The notes under the pieces are model-generated. The model saw nothing but the letters and a program-made list of their open reading frames with translations, was not told the DNA's origin and did not search any database. Source: Lepraria neglecta (taxonomy: Eukaryota; Ascomycota; Lecanoromycetes; Lecanorales; Stereocaulaceae). From it: a stretch of 64,000 bases of DNA. Location: assembly GCA_033220425.1 (NCBI GenBank), contig CM065650.1:1054001-1118000 (forward strand). Direction: 5' to 3'. A program made the position numbers and the translations under genes. The number at the start of each line of letters is the position of its first letter. The first letter of the stretch is position 1. Below, one piece after another: positions 42,289 to 52,540 of this stretch.

Positions 42289-44400
42289 ATGCCCAATAGT
42301 CGCCCCACAATGGCTAACAATACCTCCCATCATGAAGACCCCGACATAACAGACGATAGACCTCTGGCTGTCCGTCGGAAGCGACGCATCAGCACTGGCC
42401 TGGCGGATCCCGTGAACACGTCCGGCGTGCAGCAGACCGAAGGCCCTCGACAAGCCCCAAAGACGCCTACCAAACCCAAGAAGCGTGTACGATTCTCGGA
42501 TCCTGGCCCCGAGACTTCCACAGCATCTTCGTCAACAGGACTGACTCCGTACTTGAGCCGGGCATCCTTCGAGCCGCGTGCTAGGGAAACTTCTCCCTCA
42601 AGGCCTTCACCTCCAAGGCCTCGACCACTAGCCAAGACCCCTAAACGTCTCTCGCTCCCCACTCAACTCTCCATATCTCTCCCGTCTCCGTCATTATCAC
42701 CACCTCCCGTGCCAATATCCGGTGAGGTCCAGTTCGCTCCCTTGCATCAGATACTCGACCCGCGCCTAAAGCGGCGGTTAAGAAGGAACCATTTGAGCGA
42801 GGAGATCAATGATATCGATGCCAAGAAGAGGTCAGAAGCACAATTGAGGCAGGAGATCAAGAATCTTAGAGAGCAATTGGCATTAGCCAAGGAATCAGCG
42901 AAAGAACACAGCGATGGAATGGAGGGGAACGCGCCTAGTTCGGAGAGGATCCAGCAACTTGAGCAAGAGCTAGATGAGCTAAAGCGCGAACGATCGACGA
43001 CCGCGGAACCCAGGTCGAGTGGTCCTGAGACTCAGGAATCTCTGAGGCCGGACATCGAAGTATTTGTTGATGACGGCAGTGGCGCGCCCGCCTCGAGTGG
43101 TGCCGGGACCCAGGAACCTCTGACGCCAGAAATCGAGATATATGTCGATGATGATAGTGATGGTGTTCTTATCGCACCCGACTCGGACTCGGACGGAATC
43201 CTTCAAGATGTTGAACTAGTTCAAGCTTCCGCCTCTGTTAATGAGGCAGCAACTCAAGCTTCTCTGCCATCTCCACACGCAGAGACGTTGCGCGCTGCCA
43301 GACTTTCTCTCGAGTATCTGTTCCCCGGCGAGATCGCCCTCGGTCTCATCCCGGAAGATCCAAAGCGATTATTTGACGTCATTCTCGAACGTATGCAAAC
43401 ACTGAAAGCTCAGACCTTCATAGCCGAGGATGCCTTATCAAGGACCCAAACACAGGAATCAAATTTGCGAAATCAGTTCAACGCAGTACTCGAGCAACTG
43501 GACCGTGCGAGGAAGTATGCTGAAGGCATAAGCACACGTACCTCCAATGACAGGGCGCGAGCTGATAGTAGCCAAGCGAGGGTGGTAATGCTTGAGACAA
43601 GCGTAGAAGCGGCGACTATGAAAGTCAACGAGCTAGAAAAGGACGCTGGTGAGAAGGATCGGTCAATTCAAAAGCTCCAAGACGCGCTTGACACGTATAG
43701 AGTCGAAGTCGGCAAGCTCGAGTTGCTGATCGCTCGGATGGAAGGCGATCACAACACGGCAATATCCAATCTACGAGCCGAGATGGACGAAGCTGTTGCC
43801 GATCTCGAATGTCACGTCGCTGCTGAGACGACTGGAAGGAGGGAAGCTGAGCAAGAAGTCGACGAGAAGAATGAGAGGATCAAGCAACTTAAGGTCCAAG
43901 AGCAAGAACTAAAGAACGCTCTGAACGAAAAGCAGCAGATCATTCGCGAGACCGAGAAGATCTTCGAGGAAGAACGCGTCGGCCGAGAACGCGAAGTTGG
44001 TGGCCTGAATGTTAGGATCGGTCAATTATCCTCTGATCTCTCAGAATCAAACACCAAAGTCGCAAATGCGGAGCAAAAGCAACAGATCCTCATGCGAAAG
44101 CTGCAAGAAGAGCGAGAAGCGGGCTTACGATCTGTCAAAGCCGTTCAAGCAGAACTCGCTAGTGCTGTGAATAAATCAGAAGACATTAAAACAGCTCATG
44201 TGAGCGATGTGCAACGACGAGGTGCGGAAGTGACCCAACACCAAGGGCTTCTGACGCCAGTCAGTGCGTGCCGATTCAAGGACGTCGAAGGTTACGTTGA
44301 AGTGAGACGCGGGAAGGGCCAAGGGAGGAATAGGGACAGTGGTGTTGTGATTCGGGAAGAGGATGAAGATGAGGACATGGTAATGGCTGATGATATGTGA
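42289..44400 (+). CDS. Large coiled-coil protein with N-terminal RVxF motif
   Basis: Single exon, 703 aa from ATG 42289; a second ATG at 42310 is equally possible. The N-terminal 170 residues are basic, Pro/Ser-rich and disordered, with KKRVRFSD at residues 64-71. It contains the RVxF consensus used to dock protein phosphatase 1. A short coiled coil around 185-230 is followed by two similar acidic units (IEVFVDDGSGAP and IEIYVDDDSDGV). From about residue 360 to 640 it is a continuous coiled coil rich in Glu, Lys, Gln and Leu. The C-terminus is acidic (EEDEDEDMVMADDM). I do not recognise an orthologue with known function; a structural role at a microtubule or nuclear site would be a guess. Confidence 0.8.
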   Translation: MPNSRPTMANNTSHHEDPDITDDRPLAVRRKRRISTGLADPVNTSGVQQTEGPRQAPKTPTKPKKRVRFSDPGPETSTASSSTGLTPYLSRASFEPRARETSPSRPSPPRPRPLAKTPKRLSLPTQLSISLPSPSLSPPPVPISGEVQFAPLHQILDPRLKRRLRRNHLSEEINDIDAKKRSEAQLRQEIKNLREQLALAKESAKEHSDGMEGNAPSSERIQQLEQELDELKRERSTTAEPRSSGPETQESLRPDIEVFVDDGSGAPASSGAGTQEPLTPEIEIYVDDDSDGVLIAPDSDSDGILQDVELVQASASVNEAATQASLPSPHAETLRAARLSLEYLFPGEIALGLIPEDPKRLFDVILERMQTLKAQTFIAEDALSRTQTQESNLRNQFNAVLEQLDRARKYAEGISTRTSNDRARADSSQARVVMLETSVEAATMKVNELEKDAGEKDRSIQKLQDALDTYRVEVGKLELLIARMEGDHNTAISNLRAEMDEAVADLECHVAAETTGRREAEQEVDEKNERIKQLKVQEQELKNALNEKQQIIRETEKIFEEERVGREREVGGLNVRIGQLSSDLSESNTKVANAEQKQQILMRKLQEEREAGLRSVKAVQAELASAVNKSEDIKTAHVSDVQRRGAEVTQHQGLLTPVSACRFKDVEGYVEVRRGKGQGRNRDSGVVIREEDEDEDMVMADDM

Positions 44401-44573
44401 AATGTGATTACATGGCGGGTGGAGACGTACCGATTTTTGCATGCATCATCTCTCATCTCCTAGCGCTGCTATCCCGATGGCTGATGATTTGAAAAATGCA
44501 ATTGTATAGCGGGTGTAATATGGAGGCGTTTAGGATCTTGCATGCATCATCTCTCATCTCATAGCAATAGCCA
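44391..44573. repeat. Local tandem duplication after the coiled-coil gene
   Basis: Two imperfect units (about 44391-44475 and 44481-44573) share a 20-bp perfect core at 44439-44458 and 44538-44557, each preceded by a GCGGGT...GAGGCGT-like part. The first unit overlaps the last codons of the coiled-coil gene. Confidence 0.7.
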
Positions 44574-44725
44574 TCCACTCATAGATTGAATGAACCTCAT
44601 CTGAGCAATTGCAATTGCCGGTATAAAATGCAAGCGGTGGTGAAGATGCCTGAGATGTGAGGCAGCGAATTTGATGACGCGCGAAATTGGCCTGTTCCGG
44701 TGGGCGTTTGCCAAGGCGCTAGGCG
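44481..44725. repeat. Dispersed 240-bp repeat, copy 1
   Basis: Aligns in the same direction with 51061-51292. Matching blocks in order: TAATATGGAGGCGTT against TAATATAGAGGCGTT, TCATCTCATAG against TCATCTCCTTA, a CACTCA...TTGAA part, a TATAAAATG/TATAAAGTC part, and GCGTTTGCCAAGGC against CCGTTTGCCAAGAC. It is diverged but collinear. Confidence 0.65.
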
Positions 44726-44903
44726 AGCGCCGCCCTTGAGGCTCTAGGTAAGTTCGTTGCGAGGTAATGTAAGTATCCCGAATTTGCTACTCAAGAGAAC
44801 AACAGTCATCAGACATGTGTATACACCTATGGGACAGAACGAAAGGTCACCACTAGACCACTGCATCTTCAGCGCGTAACTTCACAGCTAACTCTTTTCT
44901 TCT

Positions 44904-46829
44904 CTACCCAATTCTAACAAGTCTCTCCCTCAGCGCACTCCACTCCACCCACATAACCTCCCCTCCCTCCTCAAACCCAAAAACAAACTCATCAACCCCC
45001 ACCCCCCCATACAATTCACCATCCAGCTCCACCCAAGTCTGGCACCACCCCCTATTCATCACCTGCGGCAGCGCCTCTAACGTAGCTCTAAAACTCATGC
45101 GCGTCGCAGTCTTAAGTCCAGTCGGATACAGCCTCACGCTGAGAGTCTGATTCGCACTCCCAAGACCTAGGGAATCGGCTATAGTCTGTAGCGGAGTCCC
45201 ATTTAGAGTAGTGATATTGAAAAGGCCTAGGCCCGGACTGTCGTCGGTGGTGATGGTGAAGGAAGAGTTGCTAGCGTTGCTAGCGGCGGTATAGGTTCCT
45301 GCGAAGTGAGTGGAGGCTTGCTGACGGGCTTCTGCTTCCACGGCCGGCAGGAAAGTATCAATGAGGGAGTTTTCAAGTGTGGTGCGGACTCCAGAGTTTG
45401 TGGTACTGGAGGGATCACCGGCTACGAGGACTGTGAGGCCGATGTTGTGGTCTGGCGAGAGGATGAGGTTGGCGTGGTACATACCGATGTCGCCGCCTTT
45501 GGTGTAGAGGTCTGTGATGCGATTGTTGGGGTCCTGGACGCGGATTATTTCCCAAGGAGCACCGACGGATGCGTAAGGGTTGGAAGTGTGAGTCACTGGT
45601 TTTAGCCAGCGGCGGGTTTGAGCGGGGGAGAGAAGGCTATTGGTGAGGATGGAACGGCCGGCACGGGCTAAGTCGTTGGTACTCGAGTAGAATGCGCCGC
45701 TACTAGGTCGAGAGTCAGTAAATTCCTGTCTCGCTGGAGAGAAGACGAAGGGCCTTACGGTGCTTCGTCGCCCATAGGAAAAGACCAATAGCTCGCGGTT
45801 TCATTGAATGGAATAACGCCGAAGGTTATATCTGCTGGTTGAGAGTAGCTTGAGTGCGTCATGTTTAGGGGTTTGAAGATGTCATTCGAGACCATGTCGG
45901 GAAAGGTTTTATTTGTGATTTTCTCCAGGGCGTAGGCAAGGAGCTGGAAAGCTATGTTGCTATACGCAGGCGTTGCGCTCGCATGGAAGTTTGGGTGGTG
46001 CAGCAGGAGATGCTTGAAGAAAGCTAGATGTCGCACAGATCAGTACCCGATTTCAAAAATCTAAATCATTCAAAACAAACCCTCTCGATCACAAGGTGAT
46101 TGTCCAACGACTGCGCCGCAGTCTGGAATCTCGCTTTTACTCAGCACTGGGAAGCCGAGTTCTGTGATTCCAACATCGGTACTTAGGTCTTCCAGAGTGA
46201 CTGATGGATAGTCAGATTGGAGATGCAAGCCGTTACAAATATTCGGGCAAACCGTCTCTCGCAATGCCACCCATTTGGCTTGCCAAATCTCCAAGCGTTA
46301 CATCATCCCAGCGTACGTTATCGACTTCGTCAAATTCCACAGTATTGTTGCTAGACTGCGCAACTGCTGCAACCAGTTCGGGCACGTATCGGGTGATGGG
46401 ATCATTGAAGTAACTGTCACCTGCCTCAATCAAAAACGTCCAGACCGAGAACACCTTCGAGCAGCTGCCAATTCGGTATATACTGTCCGAATCAACGGTA
46501 TGCACGCCTATGGAATGCCCAGAAAGTACTGCCGGCGAGTGGTGGTATTGGAAAAGTAGCTCATCTTCATCGACGGAGAAGAGGCTGATGGAAAAGAAAG
46601 TATCATTGCCAAGAGTAGAAGCATAGTCACTCAGCAGCTTCATGTGCGAAGCCTCTGCATTGGAAATTATGACGCTGGCCGAGAGATTCTGGGGAGCCGG
46701 AAAGTCTGGCCCGAGAATTGGGCAGTGGAGAGAAGTTGTTTGTGTATTCACAAGATTGACAAATGATGGGAGCGTTAGGAAAAAGAAAGAGACTAGGTAT
46801 GAGAGCATTTTTGGCGCGAGAGACAACAA
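44904..46829 (-). CDS. Secreted serine hydrolase, class C beta-lactamase-like
   Basis: Model: exons 46829-46253, 46200-46081, 46023-45759 and 45702-44904, with introns of 52, 57 and 56 nt, giving 586 aa. A signal peptide covers about the first 30 residues (hydrophobic SYLVSFFFLTLPSFV). The penicillin-binding/beta-lactamase fold is shown by SxxK at Ser122-Lys125 (SCSK), YxN at Tyr253-Asn255 (YSN) and a KGG at about 390 in the place of KTG/HxG. The C-terminal 200 residues form the extra beta-rich domain seen in fungal members. Likely activities are esterase or peptidase on small molecules. True beta-lactam resistance is not implied. The KGG and the two GTTTGY donors are slightly unusual, but the frame is intact throughout. 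Confidence 0.85.
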
Positions 46830-47778
46830 TATTGGTGATGGATTATAGCAAACACAACTGGTTATTATAGAGAAGCAGGACGCTCGAGATAATATGCGAG
46901 AACAGCCTTGACCGCTTCGTCCTACTTCATCTTACTTCGTCGCGTGCTTTTTATCGTTTCTTCTACGGATTCTCGTTAACATCTTCGCTCAAAGCTGATT
47001 GGGGTCCTCGTATACAGAGTTCAAGAACTAGGCTGAAGGAGGGAAAAGAGTTATAGAAAATCCCTCATGTAAGCTTGAAGAAAGGAATTCGGCGATGCTG
47101 AAGGATGCGAAGAGCCGAGAATGGACCAGTGATAGGAGATGAAGAGCAGAAATAGACCAAAGTAGAAGAACATCAAGAAAGACGAGTACTAAAATCTATG
47201 CAAGGAAGTAGAAATGTGCCCCGGCCTTCCTGCCTGCGCTTCAGGCTAGCTATCAAAATAAATGCGCATTTCCATATCACCTTAATGATACTACTTACAA
47301 AGAAATTCTCGCGGACAAAGTTATAGAACCCAATAATCTAAGCAATTTTAATACTTGAAGTTTTTTTTATAAGTGCTGTCGTTGAGGAGATATCACCTGT
47401 GATATGCAAATTTCCATCACCACTTACTTTGATAGCTAGCCTAGCTTCAATGCTCTGCTTAGTCAGCCGGCTAATCATCGGCATATATGCGGCTACTTCT
47501 TGAATTCCTTCTATTCATATCGATTATCAACACCACCCAAGGTCCTTACTCGATCCCTGACAGGCGGTAACCTGAATGTTCCAGAGTCTAGTCTACCTGG
47601 CTGGTTTCTTTGGGGTTGGGGCGCGTGGCTAGGTATTGCGAGGCGTTCACCTCCATGTATTATATAGAACACTGTATCAGGACGTTACCTTTCTTTCGCA
47701 TTTATTTTGAAGCGCAATCTAGATATCTTCTTGTTCCTGCCGTCGTATTCGTATTGCAGGTCTGATTCCTTTCCGAAC
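46830..47778. other. Intergenic
   Basis: Nearly 1 kb of AT-rich sequence without a supported ORF, between the divergent hydrolase gene and HET relic. Confidence 0.5.
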
Positions 47779-50004
47779 ATGCAAAACGAAGCATCAGCCG
47801 AGGACTCTAGCCAGCCCCTAACCCCCAACACGTCTACGGCCAAGGGCGGGCGCGTTCAAGAGCCACATCACATGAGCGAGCAGACAGGTCGGAATCCCTT
47901 GGACAGAACCGAGAGTCGACCCTTGAGGACACCCTTAACGTATAAGCTCGAGAAGTCAAAGGAGTCTCTTCAATATACGGACTTGCCTACACCGGGATCG
48001 ATTCGACTTCTGGAGATACTTCCCCGTCAAAATTGAAAGGTTACATGCCGCATGAGGACTGTGAATCTTGAGGATAAACCATGTTTCAATGCACTCTCTT
48101 ACACGTTGGGGCGATCCACTCTGGCGCTGCTTCAATCTTCCAGCTGCTGAGTACCAGACCTGCAGCTACGAAATTGAATGTGATGTCCGTGCTTTAAAGG
48201 TCGATAAGAACCTGCATGATGTGCTCCTCCAGCTACGTTAAAAACAAACAAATATCGCTGCCAGCTTCAAGGACACTCAACAGCGCCCCGTCATGCTACA
48301 TCACCTCAGAAAAATCGGAGCAGCAATGCGCCATACCAGATATTGGGAAGTCAAGTACATATGGATTGATGCAATCTGCATTAATCAGCAGGATCTTATA
48401 GAACGCGGCGCGCAGGTCTCTGTCATGGGCGACATCTACCGTGCCGCACAGAGCGTCGTTATCTGGCTAGGACCTCACGACAAGCAGACCGATGAAGCTA
48501 TCCAGGTCTGTTTTCTCTTAGCGTCTATACCATGCGAAAAGTGGAAGAATGCAAGAGTGATCCGAGACCCCAGAAGCTACCGCGAGCTTGGCATACCATT
48601 CATTTCCCAAGAATAGTGGGAGGCTTTCGCTGCTTTTGCCCAAAGAAGCTAGTTTTCACAAGCATGGATACAACAAGAAGCCGTCCTGGCTCACAACCTT
48701 GTCGTACTCCATGGTCGGCATGAGTTATTCTGGGGAAATCTAGCAGCGAGCTTTGATTTCATGGTTGTCGGCAGATGGGAAGGTTATGTTACAAATATAG
48801 CTTTCCATGACGCGGTTATTGAAAAACAGAACGAAAGCGCGCCGCCTTCAATGACTGGTATTTGTGAAAAGGTATCTCGCATTTCAGCTCTTCGCAGAAG
48901 AAATTACGAAGGCCTTCTTTGGGCCTTGTTAACTGCGGGTCGCTGTTGCAGGGTTCAAGACCCCAGAGATCTAGTTTACGGGAATTTTGAACACGCCCTT
49001 AAACAGCATCGTGCCAAATTACAACAAGGCCGCCTCCGAAGTATATACAAAAGCAGCGTGGGCGATTTTAGATGAGACGAAGAACCTTCAGCTGCTTCAT
49101 TCTGTAGAAGATATTTCTGAGCGCAAGATAGACGATTTACCTTCTTGGGTCCCGGACTGGAGCGCCAAGCCTTGGCCGAATCGCCTGCGTAACAAAACAC
49201 AAGGGGAGTTTCGCTGGTATCCAGCTGGAGACTCTAGATGGATCCGGCCCAGAGAAATATTTGGTTCACGCGAGCTTACTGTCTCGGCTCTGCAAGTTGA
49301 CACCGTCCTAGCAACAGTAAGACCACATGACGATCTTCAACATACTCACGGCCTTCATATGATATTGGAGCTGGCTGCAGATCACTTACAGTCCGCTCCT
49401 TGAGGACTCTCGTCTATTCATGGTTCTGGAGTCTTGTGAAGGACTTTGATTGCAGATACGCTTAATCAAAACTCAGCAGCCAAGCACGACGGCCGGATGT
49501 TTCACGATTGGTTGATTTCCATGTTCTACACAATCTGCCGGTCGGTGTCGGATTCTAGTCCTCTTAAGCTCATAAAAGTGGTCGAGAGGACAAGATCGTC
49601 GCTCGCAAAACTCGCAAATCCTGGACGATAGTGGCTCGGTGCCTGACCCAGATACTATAGATGCGGCTATGAAGGTCTTAAAAACGGGACGAAGTGAAAC
49701 CTGCCAAAGAACAGCACTTAACAGCACATCATACGCTCAAATTGTGAAACCCGCATGCATTAAGCGGCAGCTGTTTCGAACGAGCAACGGCTTCCTAGGA
49801 TTGGGCTCCGAGTCGCTTCGCGTCGGAGACGAGGTGGTCATCGCAACAGGATCAGACGTACCGCTGATCCTGAGACTGGTGGCAGGCAAGCCTAAGACCT
49901 TCCAATTCGTTGGCGCAGCGTACGTCCACGGGATCATGCAGGGAGAGGCACTGGAGCTTTTGTTTGAAACAGATGCATCTTTCGAAGACATTGTCCTCGT
50001 GTGA
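47779..50004 (+). pseudogene. HET-domain (heterokaryon incompatibility) gene, decayed
   Basis: Family blocks appear in order: a PTPGSIRLLEI start, ALSYT, WIDAICINQQDL with RGAQVSVMGDIYRAAQSVVIWLG (two adjoining blocks), the FSQAWIQQEA segment, DPRDLVYG, DLPSWVPDWSA and the C-terminal RTSNGFLGLG, GDEV, YVHGIM. The blocks sit in different frames. There is a one-base excess at the ALSYT/WGDP point near 48105, a TAA near 48240, TAG codons near 48615 and 48650 (the second replaces the Trp expected before FSQAW), and a frame change near 48980. It is therefore dead. HET proteins trigger cell death on fusion with an incompatible strain. It lies between the two copies of the 240-bp repeat. Confidence 0.9.
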
Positions 50005-51060
50005 TCGGAATCAGTAAATTGACACACAACCCCAGCAAACACCCCCCTCCTATCTCCCCGGCCTCCTGGCATAAATAATACCAGGGTAGGAGCTTTATAA
50101 GCCATAGCCGATTCGACAGTCAAATACTCGAACTCCACGAGTATCCTCGGACGTGCAGATGGATATTTCCAGACAGCAGCTCCAGGATGGGCGGGAGTTG
50201 CAACATTTCGGGCAGCCTCTTGTTACACCTACAGAGCAAGCAGAGAGTAGTCCATAAAGATGCGTCGAAGTACTTACTATCGAAGATGAGGCCCCTCTAG
50301 CCAAGAGAAGGAAGGCGGCGAGTGATTAAGAGAAAGTCTAGGGTAGAACTTGGCCTTTAGGTCTTCTGAAAAGGTTTGCATCTACGTACAAGGAGGCCTT
50401 CGGCATGTGGCACGTACTTCCTGGGACCACTGTACTTACGGTAGCAACCTTATACCCGACAATACTTATCTACAGATCGAAAATGCTCGCCATAACGGAT
50501 CTGTTGACTTTGCCACCATGTCTACACCATTCCAGCATGACTAAACCTGATTGAACCATGACTTCTGTCAGGTTCGGATCAAGTGGCTGCACTGCCCCTG
50601 CGCCTGATCAAAACATCTTCCTATACGAACCTCGGACCTGGGGGGCTGCTTGTTCCAAGAAAAGCCGGTAACAGCAATGCGAGGTGTATCGCCGGATCGC
50701 CATTCCAGTTCTGGCTATGCCCTCAAGACATACAAGGAATGCCTTACCGTGGAGGGGACCTGTGCTGTGAGGCATTTTTGTCATTAGTCATCCTTCCAAA
50801 CGGCCTGAGGCGCTGCCCCTAGGCTTTATCAAGCCATCCCTGGATCAGACCAGCTTGTTTCTGGGCACGAATCCTACCTCTGACGGAAATAGGCGGCGGC
50901 AAGTGTGATAGTGGACTGAGAAGCGAGGATGCAAGGCGAACTCCAAAGTGGGTTGCAGGACGGGAAGAGAGAGATATGTGTTCCGAGTTAGGGTTGCCGT
51001 TAGTGAGTAGGAGTCGAAGAGTGCTATGCTGGCCGGAGGAATAAGGAATTTTCATAAAGG

Positions 51061-51292
51061 CTGATAGTTTAGTAATCGCAGTTGCATGGTGGGTATAATA
51101 TAGAGGCGTTCAAGGATTTACAGGGTTCATCTCCTTATCTAATAGTTCACTCAAAATTTGAACAGATATTGAATATTTCAATTATAAAGTCTCGCGCAAG
51201 CGCTAAGGTGTGAGCCGGCAAGATCTATCGTCGCGAGAAAATAGCCTGTAGATCTACCGTAAGGCTGAAAAAGTAGCCGTTTGCCAAGACAT
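51061..51292. repeat. Dispersed 240-bp repeat, copy 2
   Basis: Direct-orientation partner of 44481-44725; see there for matching blocks. Together the pair encloses the serine hydrolase gene and the HET relic. Confidence 0.65.
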
Positions 51293-51455
51293 CTCCAGTG
51301 ATCATTCAAAGAAATCTAAAGCAGCAATTCAATTCCGTTTCTCTCCCAAACCAAAATTCCCCGAAGCCCCTTCAAACTCTCAGCTTCTGCCCCCGCCATT
51401 CTCTCGCCACGAAACAACGCCAACAAGCAAAGACCTCCAGCAGTCTGCGTCCAAA

Positions 51456-51471
51456 CCCCCCCCCCCCCCCC
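51456..51471. repeat. Poly-C run, 16 bases
   Basis: Uninterrupted C tract about 110 bp upstream of the uS8m start codon. The exact length is prone to sequencing error. Confidence 0.9.
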
Positions 51472-51582
51472 AACAAAAAAACCGAACTAGAAAATACTCT
51501 ACAACCTCTACTACCCCTGCGCACGCCCACCCTCCCATTACGCTGTCCAAAATCGCCCTCTTCGCCATCGGTTCTCACCACC

Positions 51583-52215
51583 ATGTCCCTCGTCCTCCTC
51601 GCCCACGCCTGTTCCCACCTCCAAAACGCCTCGCTAGCCCGCCTAGGCCTAACCTCCCTCCCCAGCACAACGCAACTCCACACCCTGCTTCTCCAACTGC
51701 AAAAATCCGGCTACGTAAACACAATCTCGATAGGCGGTCCCACGCCCCCTCCCCCTAGCGCGCTGGCGCCGATAATGAGTCCGAATCCTGAAGCCCGTCG
51801 AGAAATGGAAGCGAGTGGGCATGTAGCCTGGGGCCCATCACCTTCGAGTTTGAGTAGAGACAGGGGGAGAGCAGCGGGAGGACAGGGGGAAGAGATAGAA
51901 AGGGCGCAAGAGGAGCCGATTACGCAGGAGAATGTCAGTAGTAGGCGGCTGTGGGTTGGGTTGAAATACTATAATAATAGACCTGTACTGGAGAAGATGA
52001 GATTGGTTAGTAAACCAACACGGAGGGTATGGATGCCTGTGGGTGATTTAGAGGGACTGGTAAGGGGAGAGAAGAGGGGGTATGTGAAGGGGTTGAGGGG
52101 GGTGGGGGAGGCGATGTTTTTGAGTACGGATAGGGGGATTATGGAGATTAGGGAGTGTGTGGAGCGGAAGGTTGGGGGGATGTTGCTTTGTCGGGTTAAC
52201 GGGGTTGAGTTTTGA
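51583..52215 (+). CDS. Mitochondrial ribosomal protein uS8m
   Basis: Single exon, 210 aa. The frame is open upstream, but ATG 51583 is chosen because MSLVLLAHACSHLQNAS is the usual fungal uS8m start, matching bacterial S8 N-termini. The C-terminal half (RLWVGLKYYNNRPVLEKM..., then STDRGIMEIRECVERKVGG) holds the S8 core, including the STDRGI segment that corresponds to the conserved STSKGI of S8. A lineage-specific hydrophilic insert of about 55 residues (roughly 65-120) separates the halves. The protein belongs to the mitochondrial small subunit. The C-terminal half is strongly G-rich on the coding strand while the N-terminal half is C-rich, an abrupt skew change within one gene. Confidence 0.9.
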   Translation: MSLVLLAHACSHLQNASLARLGLTSLPSTTQLHTLLLQLQKSGYVNTISIGGPTPPPPSALAPIMSPNPEARREMEASGHVAWGPSPSSLSRDRGRAAGGQGEEIERAQEEPITQENVSSRRLWVGLKYYNNRPVLEKMRLVSKPTRRVWMPVGDLEGLVRGEKRGYVKGLRGVGEAMFLSTDRGIMEIRECVERKVGGMLLCRVNGVEF

Positions 52216-52540
52216 GGACTGAAAGGAGGTGGATTGGGCGAGGAGATCACGTATACCATAGCACGCATTGCATGGAGTTTGGGCCTCGAGGTCCTGCATT
52301 ATATACCACGAGATAGGGGAGAAATTGTAAATTGCTATTCTATGAACCGGCAAGGCATAAGCCAAGATTAAGGATTGTCTGACTAGCTCTCAAAGCCAGC
52401 TATATTTGTAGTAGAATACAAAGAGTATGCACCAATGGTATAAAACTCCAACCTTGCATTGTACGGCAACTTCACACGCCTGAAAGTTTGCGAAGCGGCT
52501 CACGACGGGACCAGACCGCTCGTATGAATCGCTTTTAGAA
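52216..52540. other. Convergent 3' region
   Basis: Space between the stops of uS8m and the disordered-protein gene. No feature beyond probable 3' UTRs was seen. Confidence 0.5.

Larger units (their letters stand above)
50005..51582. other. Intergenic
   Basis: Small ORFs only. It contains the second copy of the 240-bp repeat (51061-51292) and a 16-base C run at 51456-51471 upstream of uS8m. Confidence 0.5.
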
